Positions 31,096 through 39,748 of a stretch of 64,000 bases of DNA are shown here, piece after piece (within the stretch, counting starts at the first letter, position 1; each line of letters opens with the position of its first letter). The position numbers and the translations under genes are program-made. The notes under the pieces are model-generated. The model made no database searches. It saw only the letters and a list, made by a program, of their open reading frames with translations, and was not told the DNA's origin. Source of the stretch: SFHK01 sp045538305 (lineage in GTDB: Bacteria; Bacillota; Clostridia; Christensenellales; Aristaeellaceae); the NCBI GenBank assembly GCA_045538305.1, contig JAZSRC010000016.1, positions 1 to 64,000 on the forward strand, in the 5' to 3' direction.

Positions 31096-32511
31096 CTATA
31101 AACGAATGTTCAGATACTTCTCGCTGTTAATCCGCCGTCTCAGCAGCGCTTCTCTCAGATACGCGTCAAGCACAAACGCAATCCATGGGCCGGTAACATC
31201 GAACAATGCATTTGGAAACCATCGATCGGCCGGATAGCAGAAAAGATAGGTAAGCACAGGGCGCACGACCGTTACGCTGATCAGCGCGCACATCGCCACG
31301 TATTTCACATCGCCCGCGCCGCGCAGACAGCCGGAAAATACCACGCGCCCATTTTGAGAAATAATACCGAAGATAACCACAATAAACGCCATCGACGCGC
31401 CAGAAATGATTCCGGCGTCCTCCGTAAACAGCCCGGCCAGTACGCGCCTTGCAAAAAATATGCCGATCATTAACAGTATCGATGCAACCAGCGAAATTTT
31501 CCGGCTTACTGTGACATATGCCTTTGCCACATCCTTTCGCCCTGCCCCCAGCGACTGCCCGACAAGCGTAGCGCCCGCCGTGCTGACGCCGTCGCCCAGC
31601 GTAAAGGAAAGCAGCGTCACCTGCTGCACGATCTGATAGGCTGCGAACTGATCCACTCCGACATCGGCAATCAGGCGGGCGTTGATGAAGAAGCCCAGAC
31701 GCAAAAACGCGCTCTCGGCCATAGAAGAGGAACCTACGCGCAGAAGTCCGTGCATGGTATTCCCGTCAAAGCGGACAAGTCTGATCCGATAGCAGAGATA
31801 TCCGTTCGGGCGCATGGCAAACGCAAAGGCAATGATGCAGGAAACAACCGTGCCCGTTACCGTGGCAATTGCCGCGCCGCGTACGCCCAGCTGCGGAAAC
31901 CCGAGATTTCCGCCAATCAGGCAATAGTTCAGAAACACATTCACAAGGTTTGCCGTAATGTTGGTAACCATGGTAATGTTGGTCTTTCCGATGGCGCGCA
32001 TTGCGGCGCAAAGGCACAATGACCATGAATTGAATATCAACCCCGAGGCGATAATTCTGAAGTATTCCGTCGCCATTTCAATGGTTTCGGGTTTGCCGCC
32101 GGCAATATACATAATGGGCTCGGCAAAGAAAAAGCCGATCAGCGAAATCAGCGCGCCCACAATCGTTATCAGTATCATCGACTGGGATAATACGGCGTTG
32201 GCGCCTTCCCGATCCCCTTCGCCTTTGCGTCTGGCAACCAATGCCGTGGTTCCCACGCAAAGCGCCTGTGAAATGATTAAAAGGATCATTCTCGGCTGAC
32301 TGGTAAGGCCTACTGCAGTAATGGCCGCAGGGCTGATGGTTCCCACCATCATGGTATCGATCGAACTGATAACGGCAAGCAGCGCGCCTTCAATGGTGGC
32401 CGGAAGCGCAATGGACAGCGCCTTTTTATAAAGCTCCGACTCCTTTTCGCCCCTTTGGTTCTGCCAGGTAATCCCCCGTATTTTAATCAGCCACACAATA
32501 AACCGTTTCAA
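31096..32511 (-). CDS. MATE-family efflux transporter (third of three)
   Basis: About 471-residue MATE transporter with twelve spans, including ALSIALPATIEGALLAVISSIDTMMVG and SQPRMILLIISQALCVGTTALVARRKGEGD. An N-terminal basic stretch (about 30 residues) precedes the first span. The start is TTG at 32511: GGAGGG lies six bases away, just after the GH32 stop, and an ATG-free upstream extension would overlap the GH32 gene. It follows GH32 by 13 bases, so the two are co-transcribed. This sequence is less similar to the other two MATE proteins than they are to each other. The substrate is unknown. Confidence 0.85.
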   Translation of the reverse strand: MKRFIVWLIKIRGITWQNQRGEKESELYKKALSIALPATIEGALLAVISSIDTMMVGTISPAAITAVGLTSQPRMILLIISQALCVGTTALVARRKGEGDREGANAVLSQSMILITIVGALISLIGFFFAEPIMYIAGGKPETIEMATEYFRIIASGLIFNSWSLCLCAAMRAIGKTNITMVTNITANLVNVFLNYCLIGGNLGFPQLGVRGAAIATVTGTVVSCIIAFAFAMRPNGYLCYRIRLVRFDGNTMHGLLRVGSSSMAESAFLRLGFFINARLIADVGVDQFAAYQIVQQVTLLSFTLGDGVSTAGATLVGQSLGAGRKDVAKAYVTVSRKISLVASILLMIGIFFARRVLAGLFTEDAGIISGASMAFIVVIFGIISQNGRVVFSGCLRGAGDVKYVAMCALISVTVVRPVLTYLFCYPADRWFPNALFDVTGPWIAFVLDAYLREALLRRRINSEKYLNIRL

Positions 32512-32524
32512 AACAAGCCCTCCG

Positions 32525-33601
32525 TTATTTTCCAAACCATACCGTGACAACATCCTCGCCGCTGTTCACAAAGATCTCCATCGTCTTGGTATCCCTGATT
32601 ATGCGCATGCTTTCAACTTCTCTCGCGCACGCATACTCACCCGCGCCTTCGACACGGATGATGTTCCCGTTTACTGATACCTGCGCATCCTCGTCCGTAA
32701 GCAAATGCTCCGCTTCTTTAACGGGCATTACCAGAAGCCTGCTGTTTTCAATCCGGATTTCTCTTGCCAGCGTGAGCGCACCCGCGTAAGTCGCGCCCTC
32801 ATCCAGCGTTTTGCCCCAATCGTACAGCCAGCCAATCATGATTCTCCGTCCGTCAGGGGAACAAAACGTCTGCGGCGCGTAGAACTGCGGGCCGATTTCA
32901 TTTTCAAACCGGGCGCGCTCGGTAAATTTCCGCCCGTCAAAGCTTCCCAAAATAAATTGCGTAGCCCGCTGCTTTTTCCCCATTTTGGAAAACATCAGCA
33001 CATATTCGTCGCCCACGCGGAAAAGATCCGGGCATTCCATTACCGGCGTAAGCGCTGCATCTTCAAACAAAACGCCCAGATACTCCCAGGAAAGCAGATC
33101 CTTGGACCGGTACAGAAGTACGCGTCCGGCGCCGTCCTTTCCGGAACCGACGACCATTCGATACTCATCCCTAAACGCAATTACCTTGGGATCCCTGAAA
33201 TCCGGGCTCCCGTCCTCGGGATAGCGATCGATAACGGGATTGCCTTCGTATTTTGTAAACGTCACTCCGTCGTCTGACACCGCCACCGACTGCGTTTGCC
33301 CGAGCGCATGGGATACGGAGGTATAAAACAGATACAGCCTGCCCTCTTTCTCAATGGCGCTGCCCGAAAAGCAGCCGCCGTCGTCCTCATACGCCTGATC
33401 GGGATAAAGCGCGATCGGCAGCTGTTCCCAGCTAACAAGATCCGACGAGACCGCATGCCCCCAGTGCATTTGCCCCCACTGGGGTTTATAGGGATAATGC
33501 TGAAAAAACGCATGATACCTGCCCTTAAAATAAACCAGTCCGTTCGGGTCGTTCATCCAGCCCTTTTGGGGCTCAAAATGATGCTCAAGGCGCTTTGGCA
33601 T
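32525..33601 (-). CDS. Glycoside hydrolase family 32 (sucrose/fructan hydrolase)
   Basis: Hydrolyses sucrose, sucrose 6-phosphate or small fructans, releasing fructose. The 358 residues carry all three catalytic signatures: nucleophile Asp18 in WMNDPNG, stabiliser Asp137 in FRDPK, and acid/base Glu189 in MECPD. There is no signal peptide, so it is cytoplasmic. The length is short for GH32 (usually 450-500): the C-terminal beta-sandwich is much reduced (about 70 residues). The ATG at 33601 has GGAGGG at six bases. It is divergent from the GH35 gene and lies just upstream of the third MATE gene. No sucrose transporter is adjacent. Confidence 0.88.
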   Translation of the reverse strand: MPKRLEHHFEPQKGWMNDPNGLVYFKGRYHAFFQHYPYKPQWGQMHWGHAVSSDLVSWEQLPIALYPDQAYEDDGGCFSGSAIEKEGRLYLFYTSVSHALGQTQSVAVSDDGVTFTKYEGNPVIDRYPEDGSPDFRDPKVIAFRDEYRMVVGSGKDGAGRVLLYRSKDLLSWEYLGVLFEDAALTPVMECPDLFRVGDEYVLMFSKMGKKQRATQFILGSFDGRKFTERARFENEIGPQFYAPQTFCSPDGRRIMIGWLYDWGKTLDEGATYAGALTLAREIRIENSRLLVMPVKEAEHLLTDEDAQVSVNGNIIRVEGAGEYACAREVESMRIIRDTKTMEIFVNSGEDVVTVWFGK

Positions 33602-33632
33602 GGGTATCCCTCCATTATGCGTTTTCTTTATT

Positions 33633-33661
33633 ATTGTAGCCCTATTTTCAGAAACCTTCAA
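33633..33661 (-). promoter_or_regulatory. Promoter of the GH32-MATE transcript
   Basis: On the minus strand TTGAAG (33661-33656) and TACAAT (33638-33633) are 17 bases apart, 32 bases before the GH32 start. Confidence 0.6.
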
Positions 33662-33706
33662 GCCCAAAATGCGCTGCCCGCAAACATAATTCGATAAAAA
33701 ATCCGC

Positions 33707-33735
33707 TTGCTGCGCAGCGCGGGGTCTGATATAAT
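33707..33735 (+). promoter_or_regulatory. Promoter of the GH35-MBL transcript
   Basis: TTGCTG (33707-33712) and TATAAT (33730-33735) are 17 bases apart; TG at 33727-33728 makes it an extended -10 (TGATATAAT). Confidence 0.7.
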
Positions 33736-33770
33736 TTAACTGTCATTATATGTATGGGAGGCGCAAAGAC

Positions 33771-35525
33771 ATGGCTGCATTCTCCATTGAAAAGAACGGT
33801 TTCAAGCTGAACGGCGAACCGTTTCAGATCATATCCGGCGCAATACACTATTTCCGCGTGCCCAGAGAATACTGGCGCGACAGGCTGCTGAAGCTGAAAT
33901 ACTGCGGCTTCAACACGGTGGAAACCTATGTGGCATGGAATGCACATATGCCCACGGAAACCGAGTTCAAATCCGACGGCATGCTCGACCTGTCTCAGTT
34001 TTTATCTCTTGCGCAGGAGCTCGGGCTGTACGCCATCGTCCGCCCCGGTCCCTACATCTGCTCCGAATGGGAATTCGGCGCGCTGCCGTGGTGGCTTCTG
34101 AAGGAAGATCTTTCCCTTCGCTGCGCGGATCCCAGGTATTTGCGGCATGTCGACCGGTTCTTTGATCTTCTGATTCCGCTCATCGCGCCCCACCAGATAA
34201 CGCGCGGCGGAAACGTCATACTGATGCAGGTGGAAAACGAATATGGCAGCTACGGAGACGACCATACGTATCTGAATTATCTGAAAAACGGCATGATTGC
34301 AAGGGGAATCGACGTGCCCCTGATCACATCGGACGGCGACGCATTGTTTATGCTGACCGGCGGTACGATGGATTCGGTTCATAAAACCGTGAACTTCGGC
34401 TCCCGCGCCAAATCGCAGTTCGAGGCGCTCAGAAAGTATCAGTCGGACGGCCCGCTCATGTGCACGGAGTTCTGGCTGGGCTGGTTTGATCACTGGACGG
34501 AGGAGCATCACTCCCGTCCGCCCAAGGAAGCGGCGGACGTGCTGGATGAAATTCTGTCCATGGGCGCATCCGTTTCCGCCTATATGTTCCACGGCGGCAC
34601 GAATTTTGGCTTCATGAACGGCGCAAACTGTCCGGACAGATTCAATTATCAGCCCACCGTATCCAGCTACGACGATGACGCGCCGGTAAACGAATGCGGC
34701 GATCTGACGGAAAAATACCATCTGTTCCGCGAGGTGGTAGAGAAATACGCGCCCCTGCCCGATATGGAAATGCCTATGCCTGTCCAAAAAGCCAAATACG
34801 GCAAGGTAACGTTCACGCATTCCGCAGCCCTGTTTGACTGCCTGGACGCACTCGGAACCAAGCACCATATTGCCTGCCCCATGTCCATGGAAAAGCTGAA
34901 TCAGGGTTATGGTTACATACTGTATTCCGCAAATGTATTAGGCCCCCGAGAGGATCTTCCCGTAGTCCTTCAGGAAGTACGCGACCGCGCGCACATCTTT
35001 GCAAACAAAAAGCTGATCGGCATTTCCTACCGCAACGACAAGGAACCCGCCTGCCAAACGGCAATCCCCGAGGAAGGCCTCACGCTTGACATACTGGTAG
35101 AAAATATGGGCCGCGTAAACTACGGACCGTACCTTAAAGACGCCAAGGGCATCACCGAGGGCGTGCGTCTTGGCCAGCAGTTCGTTTACGACTGGAACGC
35201 ATGGACGCTTCCGATGGACGACGTATCCGAAATCCCATTCACAGAGGGCGTTGCCCCCTTTAACGGAACCCCTGTTTTCCTGAAAGGGGAATTCGACGCA
35301 GGCGACGAGCCGATGGATACCTTCATCAAGCTTCCGGGCTTTAAAAAGGGCATGATTTTCATAAACGGAAAGCCACTGTCCCGCCACTGGGAGGTAGGCC
35401 CGCAGAAAAGCGCATACCTGCCCGCTCCGTTCATCAAAAAAGGCATAAACACCATTACGGTACTGGAAACCGACGGCTTTGAAAAGCCGGAATGCATTCT
35501 CGACGACGAGATGGACATCGGCTGA
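33771..35525 (+). CDS. Glycoside hydrolase family 35 beta-galactosidase
   Basis: Releases galactose from beta-galactosides. The 584-residue protein has the GH35 TIM barrel: IISGAIHYFRVPREYWRDRL at the N-terminus, acid/base Glu157 in QVENEYGSYGDD, and nucleophile Glu233 in CTEFWLGWFDHW, followed by MFHGGTNFGFMNGA. Two jelly-roll domains follow (about 370-584). It lacks a signal peptide, so it works on imported oligosaccharides. GGAGG precedes ATG 33771. galT and galK lie 0.8 to 2.5 kb downstream, consistent with galactose catabolism, and a metallo-hydrolase gene follows ten bases after the stop. Confidence 0.92.
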   Translation: MAAFSIEKNGFKLNGEPFQIISGAIHYFRVPREYWRDRLLKLKYCGFNTVETYVAWNAHMPTETEFKSDGMLDLSQFLSLAQELGLYAIVRPGPYICSEWEFGALPWWLLKEDLSLRCADPRYLRHVDRFFDLLIPLIAPHQITRGGNVILMQVENEYGSYGDDHTYLNYLKNGMIARGIDVPLITSDGDALFMLTGGTMDSVHKTVNFGSRAKSQFEALRKYQSDGPLMCTEFWLGWFDHWTEEHHSRPPKEAADVLDEILSMGASVSAYMFHGGTNFGFMNGANCPDRFNYQPTVSSYDDDAPVNECGDLTEKYHLFREVVEKYAPLPDMEMPMPVQKAKYGKVTFTHSAALFDCLDALGTKHHIACPMSMEKLNQGYGYILYSANVLGPREDLPVVLQEVRDRAHIFANKKLIGISYRNDKEPACQTAIPEEGLTLDILVENMGRVNYGPYLKDAKGITEGVRLGQQFVYDWNAWTLPMDDVSEIPFTEGVAPFNGTPVFLKGEFDAGDEPMDTFIKLPGFKKGMIFINGKPLSRHWEVGPQKSAYLPAPFIKKGINTITVLETDGFEKPECILDDEMDIG

Positions 35526-35535
35526 GGAGGCCTCT

Positions 35536-36267
35536 ATGATCATAAAATTTCTCGGCACCGGCGCTGCGGACTGGAGCAGCAGGCATGCGGACATGCCCGA
35601 GAGGCGCAGATATACCTCCACCCTTATAGACGGAAGGCTGCTGATCGATCAAACGGAGCTGATCAAGGATTCTTTGTCCGAAATTCAGGGCGTGGACGCG
35701 CTCATTTACACCCACAGCCATCGGGATCACTTTGATATCGATTTTCAGAAAACAATCGCCCCGAAGGCCGTGTATGCGGAGAAAAGCTGGGCGGCGGAAA
35801 TAAACGCCGAGCCGCTTACGCCCTATGTCCCCTTTGAAGCCGCGGGATTTAAAATTCTTCCCCTGCCGGCCAATCACTCCACGCCCCGCTTAAGCGAACA
35901 GCCTCTGATTTACCTGATTAAAGGAAACGGAAAAACGCTGTTGTACGCAACTGACGGCGCATGGCTGTTAAACGGCGCGTATCACGCCATTCTTTCGCAT
36001 AAACCGCTTGACGCAGCGGTATTCGACGGAACCGTCGGCGACGCGTTCCCGAACGACTGGCGCGTGTTTGAGCATAACACATTGCCGATGGTCAGAACCA
36101 TGCGCCGTTCGCTGATCGACATGAATGCGCTGAAGCCGGATGCAAAGGTATTCGTTACCCACTTGGCCCGAACGCTTCATCCGTCTCAGACAGAGCTGGA
36201 AGAAAACGAAAAAAGGCTTGGGGGCGAACTGATTATTTGCCGCGACGGCATGACCGCCGTCATTTAG
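35536..36267 (+). CDS. Metallo-beta-lactamase-fold hydrolase (PhnP-like)
   Basis: The 243-residue protein has the MBL motif THSHRDHFD (about residues 59-67) with three metal-binding residues, an upstream LGTGAADWSS element as in PhnP and RNase Z-like phosphodiesterases, and later TDGAWL and FVTHLARTLHPS, giving Asp and His ligands. Members hydrolyse cyclic phosphodiesters. It starts ten bases after the GH35 gene with GAGGAGG, so it is co-transcribed. The link to sugar metabolism is not obvious; a cyclic sugar phosphate or a lactone is conceivable but unproven. Confidence 0.82.
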   Translation: MIIKFLGTGAADWSSRHADMPERRRYTSTLIDGRLLIDQTELIKDSLSEIQGVDALIYTHSHRDHFDIDFQKTIAPKAVYAEKSWAAEINAEPLTPYVPFEAAGFKILPLPANHSTPRLSEQPLIYLIKGNGKTLLYATDGAWLLNGAYHAILSHKPLDAAVFDGTVGDAFPNDWRVFEHNTLPMVRTMRRSLIDMNALKPDAKVFVTHLARTLHPSQTELEENEKRLGGELIICRDGMTAVI

Positions 36268-36276
36268 AAATACTGA

Positions 36277-36326
36277 AATACGGCAGACTGCGGGAAACAT
36301 CTCTCCCGCAGTCTGCCGTATTTTTT
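36277..36326 (+). terminator. Strong Rho-independent terminator
   Basis: Bases 36277-36295 and 36304-36322 form a perfect 19-bp stem with an eight-base loop, followed by a run of six T (36321-36326). It stands between the convergent MBL and galT genes. Confidence 0.9.
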
Positions 36327-36341
36327 CTATCGGTATCTTAC

Positions 36342-37862
36342 TTACGCCTTTTGAAAGCCAACGGTATTTAAAAACCTTACAAAGCCGTTTCTGCCTTTCT
36401 CGGTCTGCTTGAAAACGCCGGCGTCCGCAAGCACGCGCCTGCATTTATCCGCTACGCCCTTTTTGACGATTTCGTCCGCCGCCTGTGCGGAGTTATCGGT
36501 TCCGTAGGTTTGAACCAACTGCTTCGCCCAGTCAATGTGGCATGCGCCCTTTTCGTCCGCGGCCATTTTTTCAGGAAGCGGCTTGGCGCCCGTCAGGTAC
36601 TTCGCCACATCGTCAAGCTCGCTCAAAAGTCGGCCCGGCAGAATCATCAGGCCCATAACCTCGATCAAGCCGATATTTTCCTTCTTGATATGATGAAGAT
36701 CCGTATGCGGATGGAATATGCCCAGCGGATGCTCCGCGCTGGTGCGGTTGTTTCTGAGCACCAGATCCATCTTCCAAACGCCGCTCGATTTCCTGACAAT
36801 GGGCGTAATGGTGTTATGCGGCTGATCGGTAAACGCGTATACGCCATTCTCCTCGTCGGAATAAGCGCGCCACGCGTCAAGCACCTGAACCGCTTTTTGG
36901 ATCAGGGCCTCGCTCGATTCGCTTTTCAGGCGCAGGCAGCTCATAGGCCAATCGACAATGGAAGCGGAAATTCCATCCGTATCGCATGCAAGCGAAATCT
37001 CGTCAGGCGCCTTATCCATCGGAAATTCATAGTTTCCGCCCTGGAAATGATCATGCGTCAGTATAGAGCCGCCGACAATGGGAAGATCAGCATTGGAGCC
37101 AAGGAAGTAATGCGGATACAGGGAAACAAACCCAAACAGCCGCCTGAACGCTTCCTCCGTAATCTTCATCGGGCGATGCTCGTCGCTTAATACAATGCAG
37201 TGCTCGTTATAGTACAGGTACGGGGAATACTGCAGATGCCAGTTTTCTCCGTTCAGCTGCATAGGTATCATTCTGTGATTCTGACGGGCCGGGAAACCGA
37301 GCCGCCCCGCATAGCCGGGATTCTCAATGCATAGCATACACTTGGGATAGCCCGCCGATTTCACCTTGAGCGCATTTGCGATATCGCGCGGATCCTTTTC
37401 GGGCTTGGAAAGGTTGATGGTAATTTCCAGACCGCCTTCAAAAAAGCGGGCGTTTTTATTAATGCGGTCTACCTTGATATAATCGACCGCGCGGCACATT
37501 TCGTAAAACCATTCAGTCGCCTTTTCGGGAGACTGTTCATAAAGCGCCTGAAACCTTGCGCGCACTTCGTAGGGCGAAGGCGTGATTGCACCGGCAAGCT
37601 TTGCCGAAAACAGGTCGCGCGATTCAAACGTATCGCGGATCAGGCCGTTTTGCACCGCGATATCCGAAAGCGCCTCCGCCATCGGCGTAAGCGTTTCGGG
37701 AAGAAAATCAAATACAAACGGGCCTTCGGCGTCCGGCGCATCCATCTGCATGATTTCAAAAAGGCGGTTCCTGGCATAAGCCACGTCCTCGGATTCAATC
37801 AGGCCTTTGTTTACAGAAAAAGCGAGCAATTTATCAATTTCAAACGCTGCATATGACGCCAT
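36342..37862 (-). CDS. galT: UDP-glucose--hexose-1-phosphate uridylyltransferase, class II
   Basis: Leloir pathway: exchanges galactose 1-phosphate and glucose 1-phosphate on UDP. The 506-residue protein matches the long class II GalT of Bacillota rather than the roughly 350-residue E. coli type. Motifs include RFFEGGLEITINLSKPEKDPRDIA, YPKCMLCIENPGYAGR, WHLQYSPYLYYNEHCI and the active-site ILTHDHFQGGNY. The ATG at 37862 has GGGGGA eight bases upstream. It is divergent from galK with a 146-base gap that holds two promoters. galE is not in the window. Confidence 0.94.
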   Translation of the reverse strand: MASYAAFEIDKLLAFSVNKGLIESEDVAYARNRLFEIMQMDAPDAEGPFVFDFLPETLTPMAEALSDIAVQNGLIRDTFESRDLFSAKLAGAITPSPYEVRARFQALYEQSPEKATEWFYEMCRAVDYIKVDRINKNARFFEGGLEITINLSKPEKDPRDIANALKVKSAGYPKCMLCIENPGYAGRLGFPARQNHRMIPMQLNGENWHLQYSPYLYYNEHCIVLSDEHRPMKITEEAFRRLFGFVSLYPHYFLGSNADLPIVGGSILTHDHFQGGNYEFPMDKAPDEISLACDTDGISASIVDWPMSCLRLKSESSEALIQKAVQVLDAWRAYSDEENGVYAFTDQPHNTITPIVRKSSGVWKMDLVLRNNRTSAEHPLGIFHPHTDLHHIKKENIGLIEVMGLMILPGRLLSELDDVAKYLTGAKPLPEKMAADEKGACHIDWAKQLVQTYGTDNSAQAADEIVKKGVADKCRRVLADAGVFKQTEKGRNGFVRFLNTVGFQKA

Positions 37863-37898
37863 ATTTCCATCCCCCGTATCCATTTATTATCCTTATTA

Positions 37899-37927
37899 TT
37901 GCGCATCGGGCAAAAAAAGTCAAATAA
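37899..37927 (-). promoter_or_regulatory. Promoter of galT
   Basis: On the minus strand TTGACT at about 37922-37917 is followed after 17 bases by AATAAT at about 37899-37894. The spacer contains a T-rich tract. Exact base numbering may be off by one or two. Confidence 0.45.
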
Positions 37928-37946
37928 AATCTCAGTTGTTAGGGGA

Positions 37947-37975
37947 TTTACATTCTTCTGAAAACGCGTTACAAT
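37947..37975 (+). promoter_or_regulatory. Promoter of galK
   Basis: TTTACA (37947-37952) and TACAAT (37970-37975) are 17 bases apart, 33 bases before the galK ATG. Confidence 0.65.
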
Positions 37976-38008
37976 AATAATAGCGAAATTTTGGAAGGAT
38001 GAGCTTTT

Positions 38009-39247
38009 ATGGATATGAAACGCCTGATCAGCCTGTACGGCAGCGAAGAAGCAGCCCAAAAACAGCTTGCGCGTTTTGAAAATCTGAAGGCGGAATTTGC
38101 CCGCCGTTTTGGAAGCAGTGAAAATACCGAGCTTATTTCCGCGCCCGGCCGCACCGAAATCGTTGGAAACCATACCGACCACAACCATGGCTGCGTGCTG
38201 GCTGCATCCGTAGATCTGGATACGGTTGCCGTCGTCAGAAAGAGCGGAAACAGCGTTGTCACCCTTTATTCCGAAGGCTATGACACGCCCTTTACGGTGG
38301 ATATAAGCGACCTTTCCGTGCATCCCGAAGAAAAAGAAACCACCTTTGCACTGATTCGCGGCGTCGCCGCATTTTTACAGGGAGCCGGCTACGAAATCGG
38401 TGGCTTTGACGCCTGCGTTACCAGCAGCGTGCTCAGGGGAAGCGGGCTTTCCTCGTCCGCAGCGTTTGAGGTTCTGCTTGTATCCATAAACGACGCGCTG
38501 TTTAATGGCTGGACGGTCGATCCGCAGCTGAACGCAAAAATCAGCCAAAAGGCTGAAAACCGGTATTTTTTGAAGCCCTGCGGTCTGATGGATCAGATGG
38601 CCAGCGCCGTGGGCGGGCTTGTATTTATCGATTTTGAAAACGGCGGTGCGCGCGTAGAGGCTCTGAAGTACGATTTTTCCGAAAAGGACTATGACGTATG
38701 CGTGGTAAGCGCCGGCGGCGATCACGGCAACCTGACGGCGGAATACGCAGCCGTTCCCGCCGAAATGAAGCAGGTGGCGGCCCTTCTCGGCGCAGACGTG
38801 CTAAGAAGCGTGACGGACAAGATTGAAAGCGAAATTCCAAACCTCAAAGGAAAGGTGTCCGACCGCGCAATTCTGCGCGCCCTGCACTTCAGGGATGAGA
38901 ACGAGCGCGTAAACGAAATGGCGAAGGCGCTTAAGGCAGACGATCTGCATGCATTCTTAAACGGCGTTATCGAATCCGGCGAAAGCAGCTGGAAGCTGCT
39001 TCAAAACCTGTCGGTTCCCGGCCGCGACAATCAGGAAATGCCGCTCGCGCTTGAAATGTCCCGCCGGATGCTGAAAAATGCCGGCGGCGCATGGCGTATT
39101 CACGGCGGCGGCTTTGCCGGAACCATACTGGCTTTTGTTCCCAAGTCAAAAATGGCCGAATACATCAAAACGATGAACGCCGTATTCGGCGAAGGCGCGG
39201 TAAAACCGCTGTATGTTCGCCCCGAGGGCGCAGTTTGGCTGAAATAA
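38009..39247 (+). CDS. galK: Galactokinase
   Basis: Phosphorylates galactose to galactose 1-phosphate with ATP. The 412 residues have the GHMP-kinase signature motifs: substrate-binding APGRTEIVGNHTDHNHG (about 45-61, a variant of the usual GRxNLIGEHTDY), ATP-binding VLRGSGLSSSAAFEV (about 141-155), CGLMDQMAS with the catalytic Asp, and the C-terminal GGGFAGTILAFV. The Thr-Glu-Ile-Val-Gly-Asn form is typical of Clostridia galactokinases. GGAAGGA precedes the ATG. It is divergent from galT. Confidence 0.94.
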   Translation: MDMKRLISLYGSEEAAQKQLARFENLKAEFARRFGSSENTELISAPGRTEIVGNHTDHNHGCVLAASVDLDTVAVVRKSGNSVVTLYSEGYDTPFTVDISDLSVHPEEKETTFALIRGVAAFLQGAGYEIGGFDACVTSSVLRGSGLSSSAAFEVLLVSINDALFNGWTVDPQLNAKISQKAENRYFLKPCGLMDQMASAVGGLVFIDFENGGARVEALKYDFSEKDYDVCVVSAGGDHGNLTAEYAAVPAEMKQVAALLGADVLRSVTDKIESEIPNLKGKVSDRAILRALHFRDENERVNEMAKALKADDLHAFLNGVIESGESSWKLLQNLSVPGRDNQEMPLALEMSRRMLKNAGGAWRIHGGGFAGTILAFVPKSKMAEYIKTMNAVFGEGAVKPLYVRPEGAVWLK

Positions 39248-39274
39248 GCAGCGAATATAGGGGAATCTGAAAAA

Positions 39275-39748
39275 ATGTACATCACTCGCGGAAGCAACGA
39301 TACCTTCGAGTTCGGGCGCGCGCTGGGCGTGAACCTTCGCGCGGGCGACAGCGTGCTTTTGTACGGAGATCTTGGCACCGGCAAAAGCGTGCTTGCGCGC
39401 GGCGCGGCCAGGGCGCTTGGCGTAGCCGACGAAATGGCCAGCCCGACCTTTACCATTATGCAGCCCTATAAGGGCGCGCACACAAACGTATACCACTTTG
39501 ACCTGTATCGCCTGTCGGGCGCGGACGAGCTGTTCGCCTCGGGGCTTGAGGATCATATCGGAACGGACGGCGTTTCCCTGATCGAATGGCCACAGCAGGC
39601 GGACCTTTCGCCTGAACGCAGAATTGAAATCGACATTGTGCGCGGAGCACAGTTTAACGAGCGCGAAATCGACGTTGCAATATTCGGCGCAGACGAACGA
39701 ACGGAAGCGATTCTGTCCTCACTTCAGAAATGGGAGGCGCAGGCATGA
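39275..39748 (+). CDS. tsaE: tRNA threonylcarbamoyladenosine biosynthesis ATPase TsaE
   Basis: P-loop ATPase of the TsaBDE complex that makes t6A37 in ANN-decoding tRNAs. The 157-residue protein has Walker A GDLGTGKS (31-38), SPTFTIMQPYKG (about 66-77), VYHFDLYRL and IEWPQQAD, all TsaE hallmarks. It overlaps tsaB by four bases (ATGA). It lies 27 bases after galK and may be read from the galK transcript, since no separate promoter is obvious. Confidence 0.93.
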   Translation: MYITRGSNDTFEFGRALGVNLRAGDSVLLYGDLGTGKSVLARGAARALGVADEMASPTFTIMQPYKGAHTNVYHFDLYRLSGADELFASGLEDHIGTDGVSLIEWPQQADLSPERRIEIDIVRGAQFNEREIDVAIFGADERTEAILSSLQKWEAQA

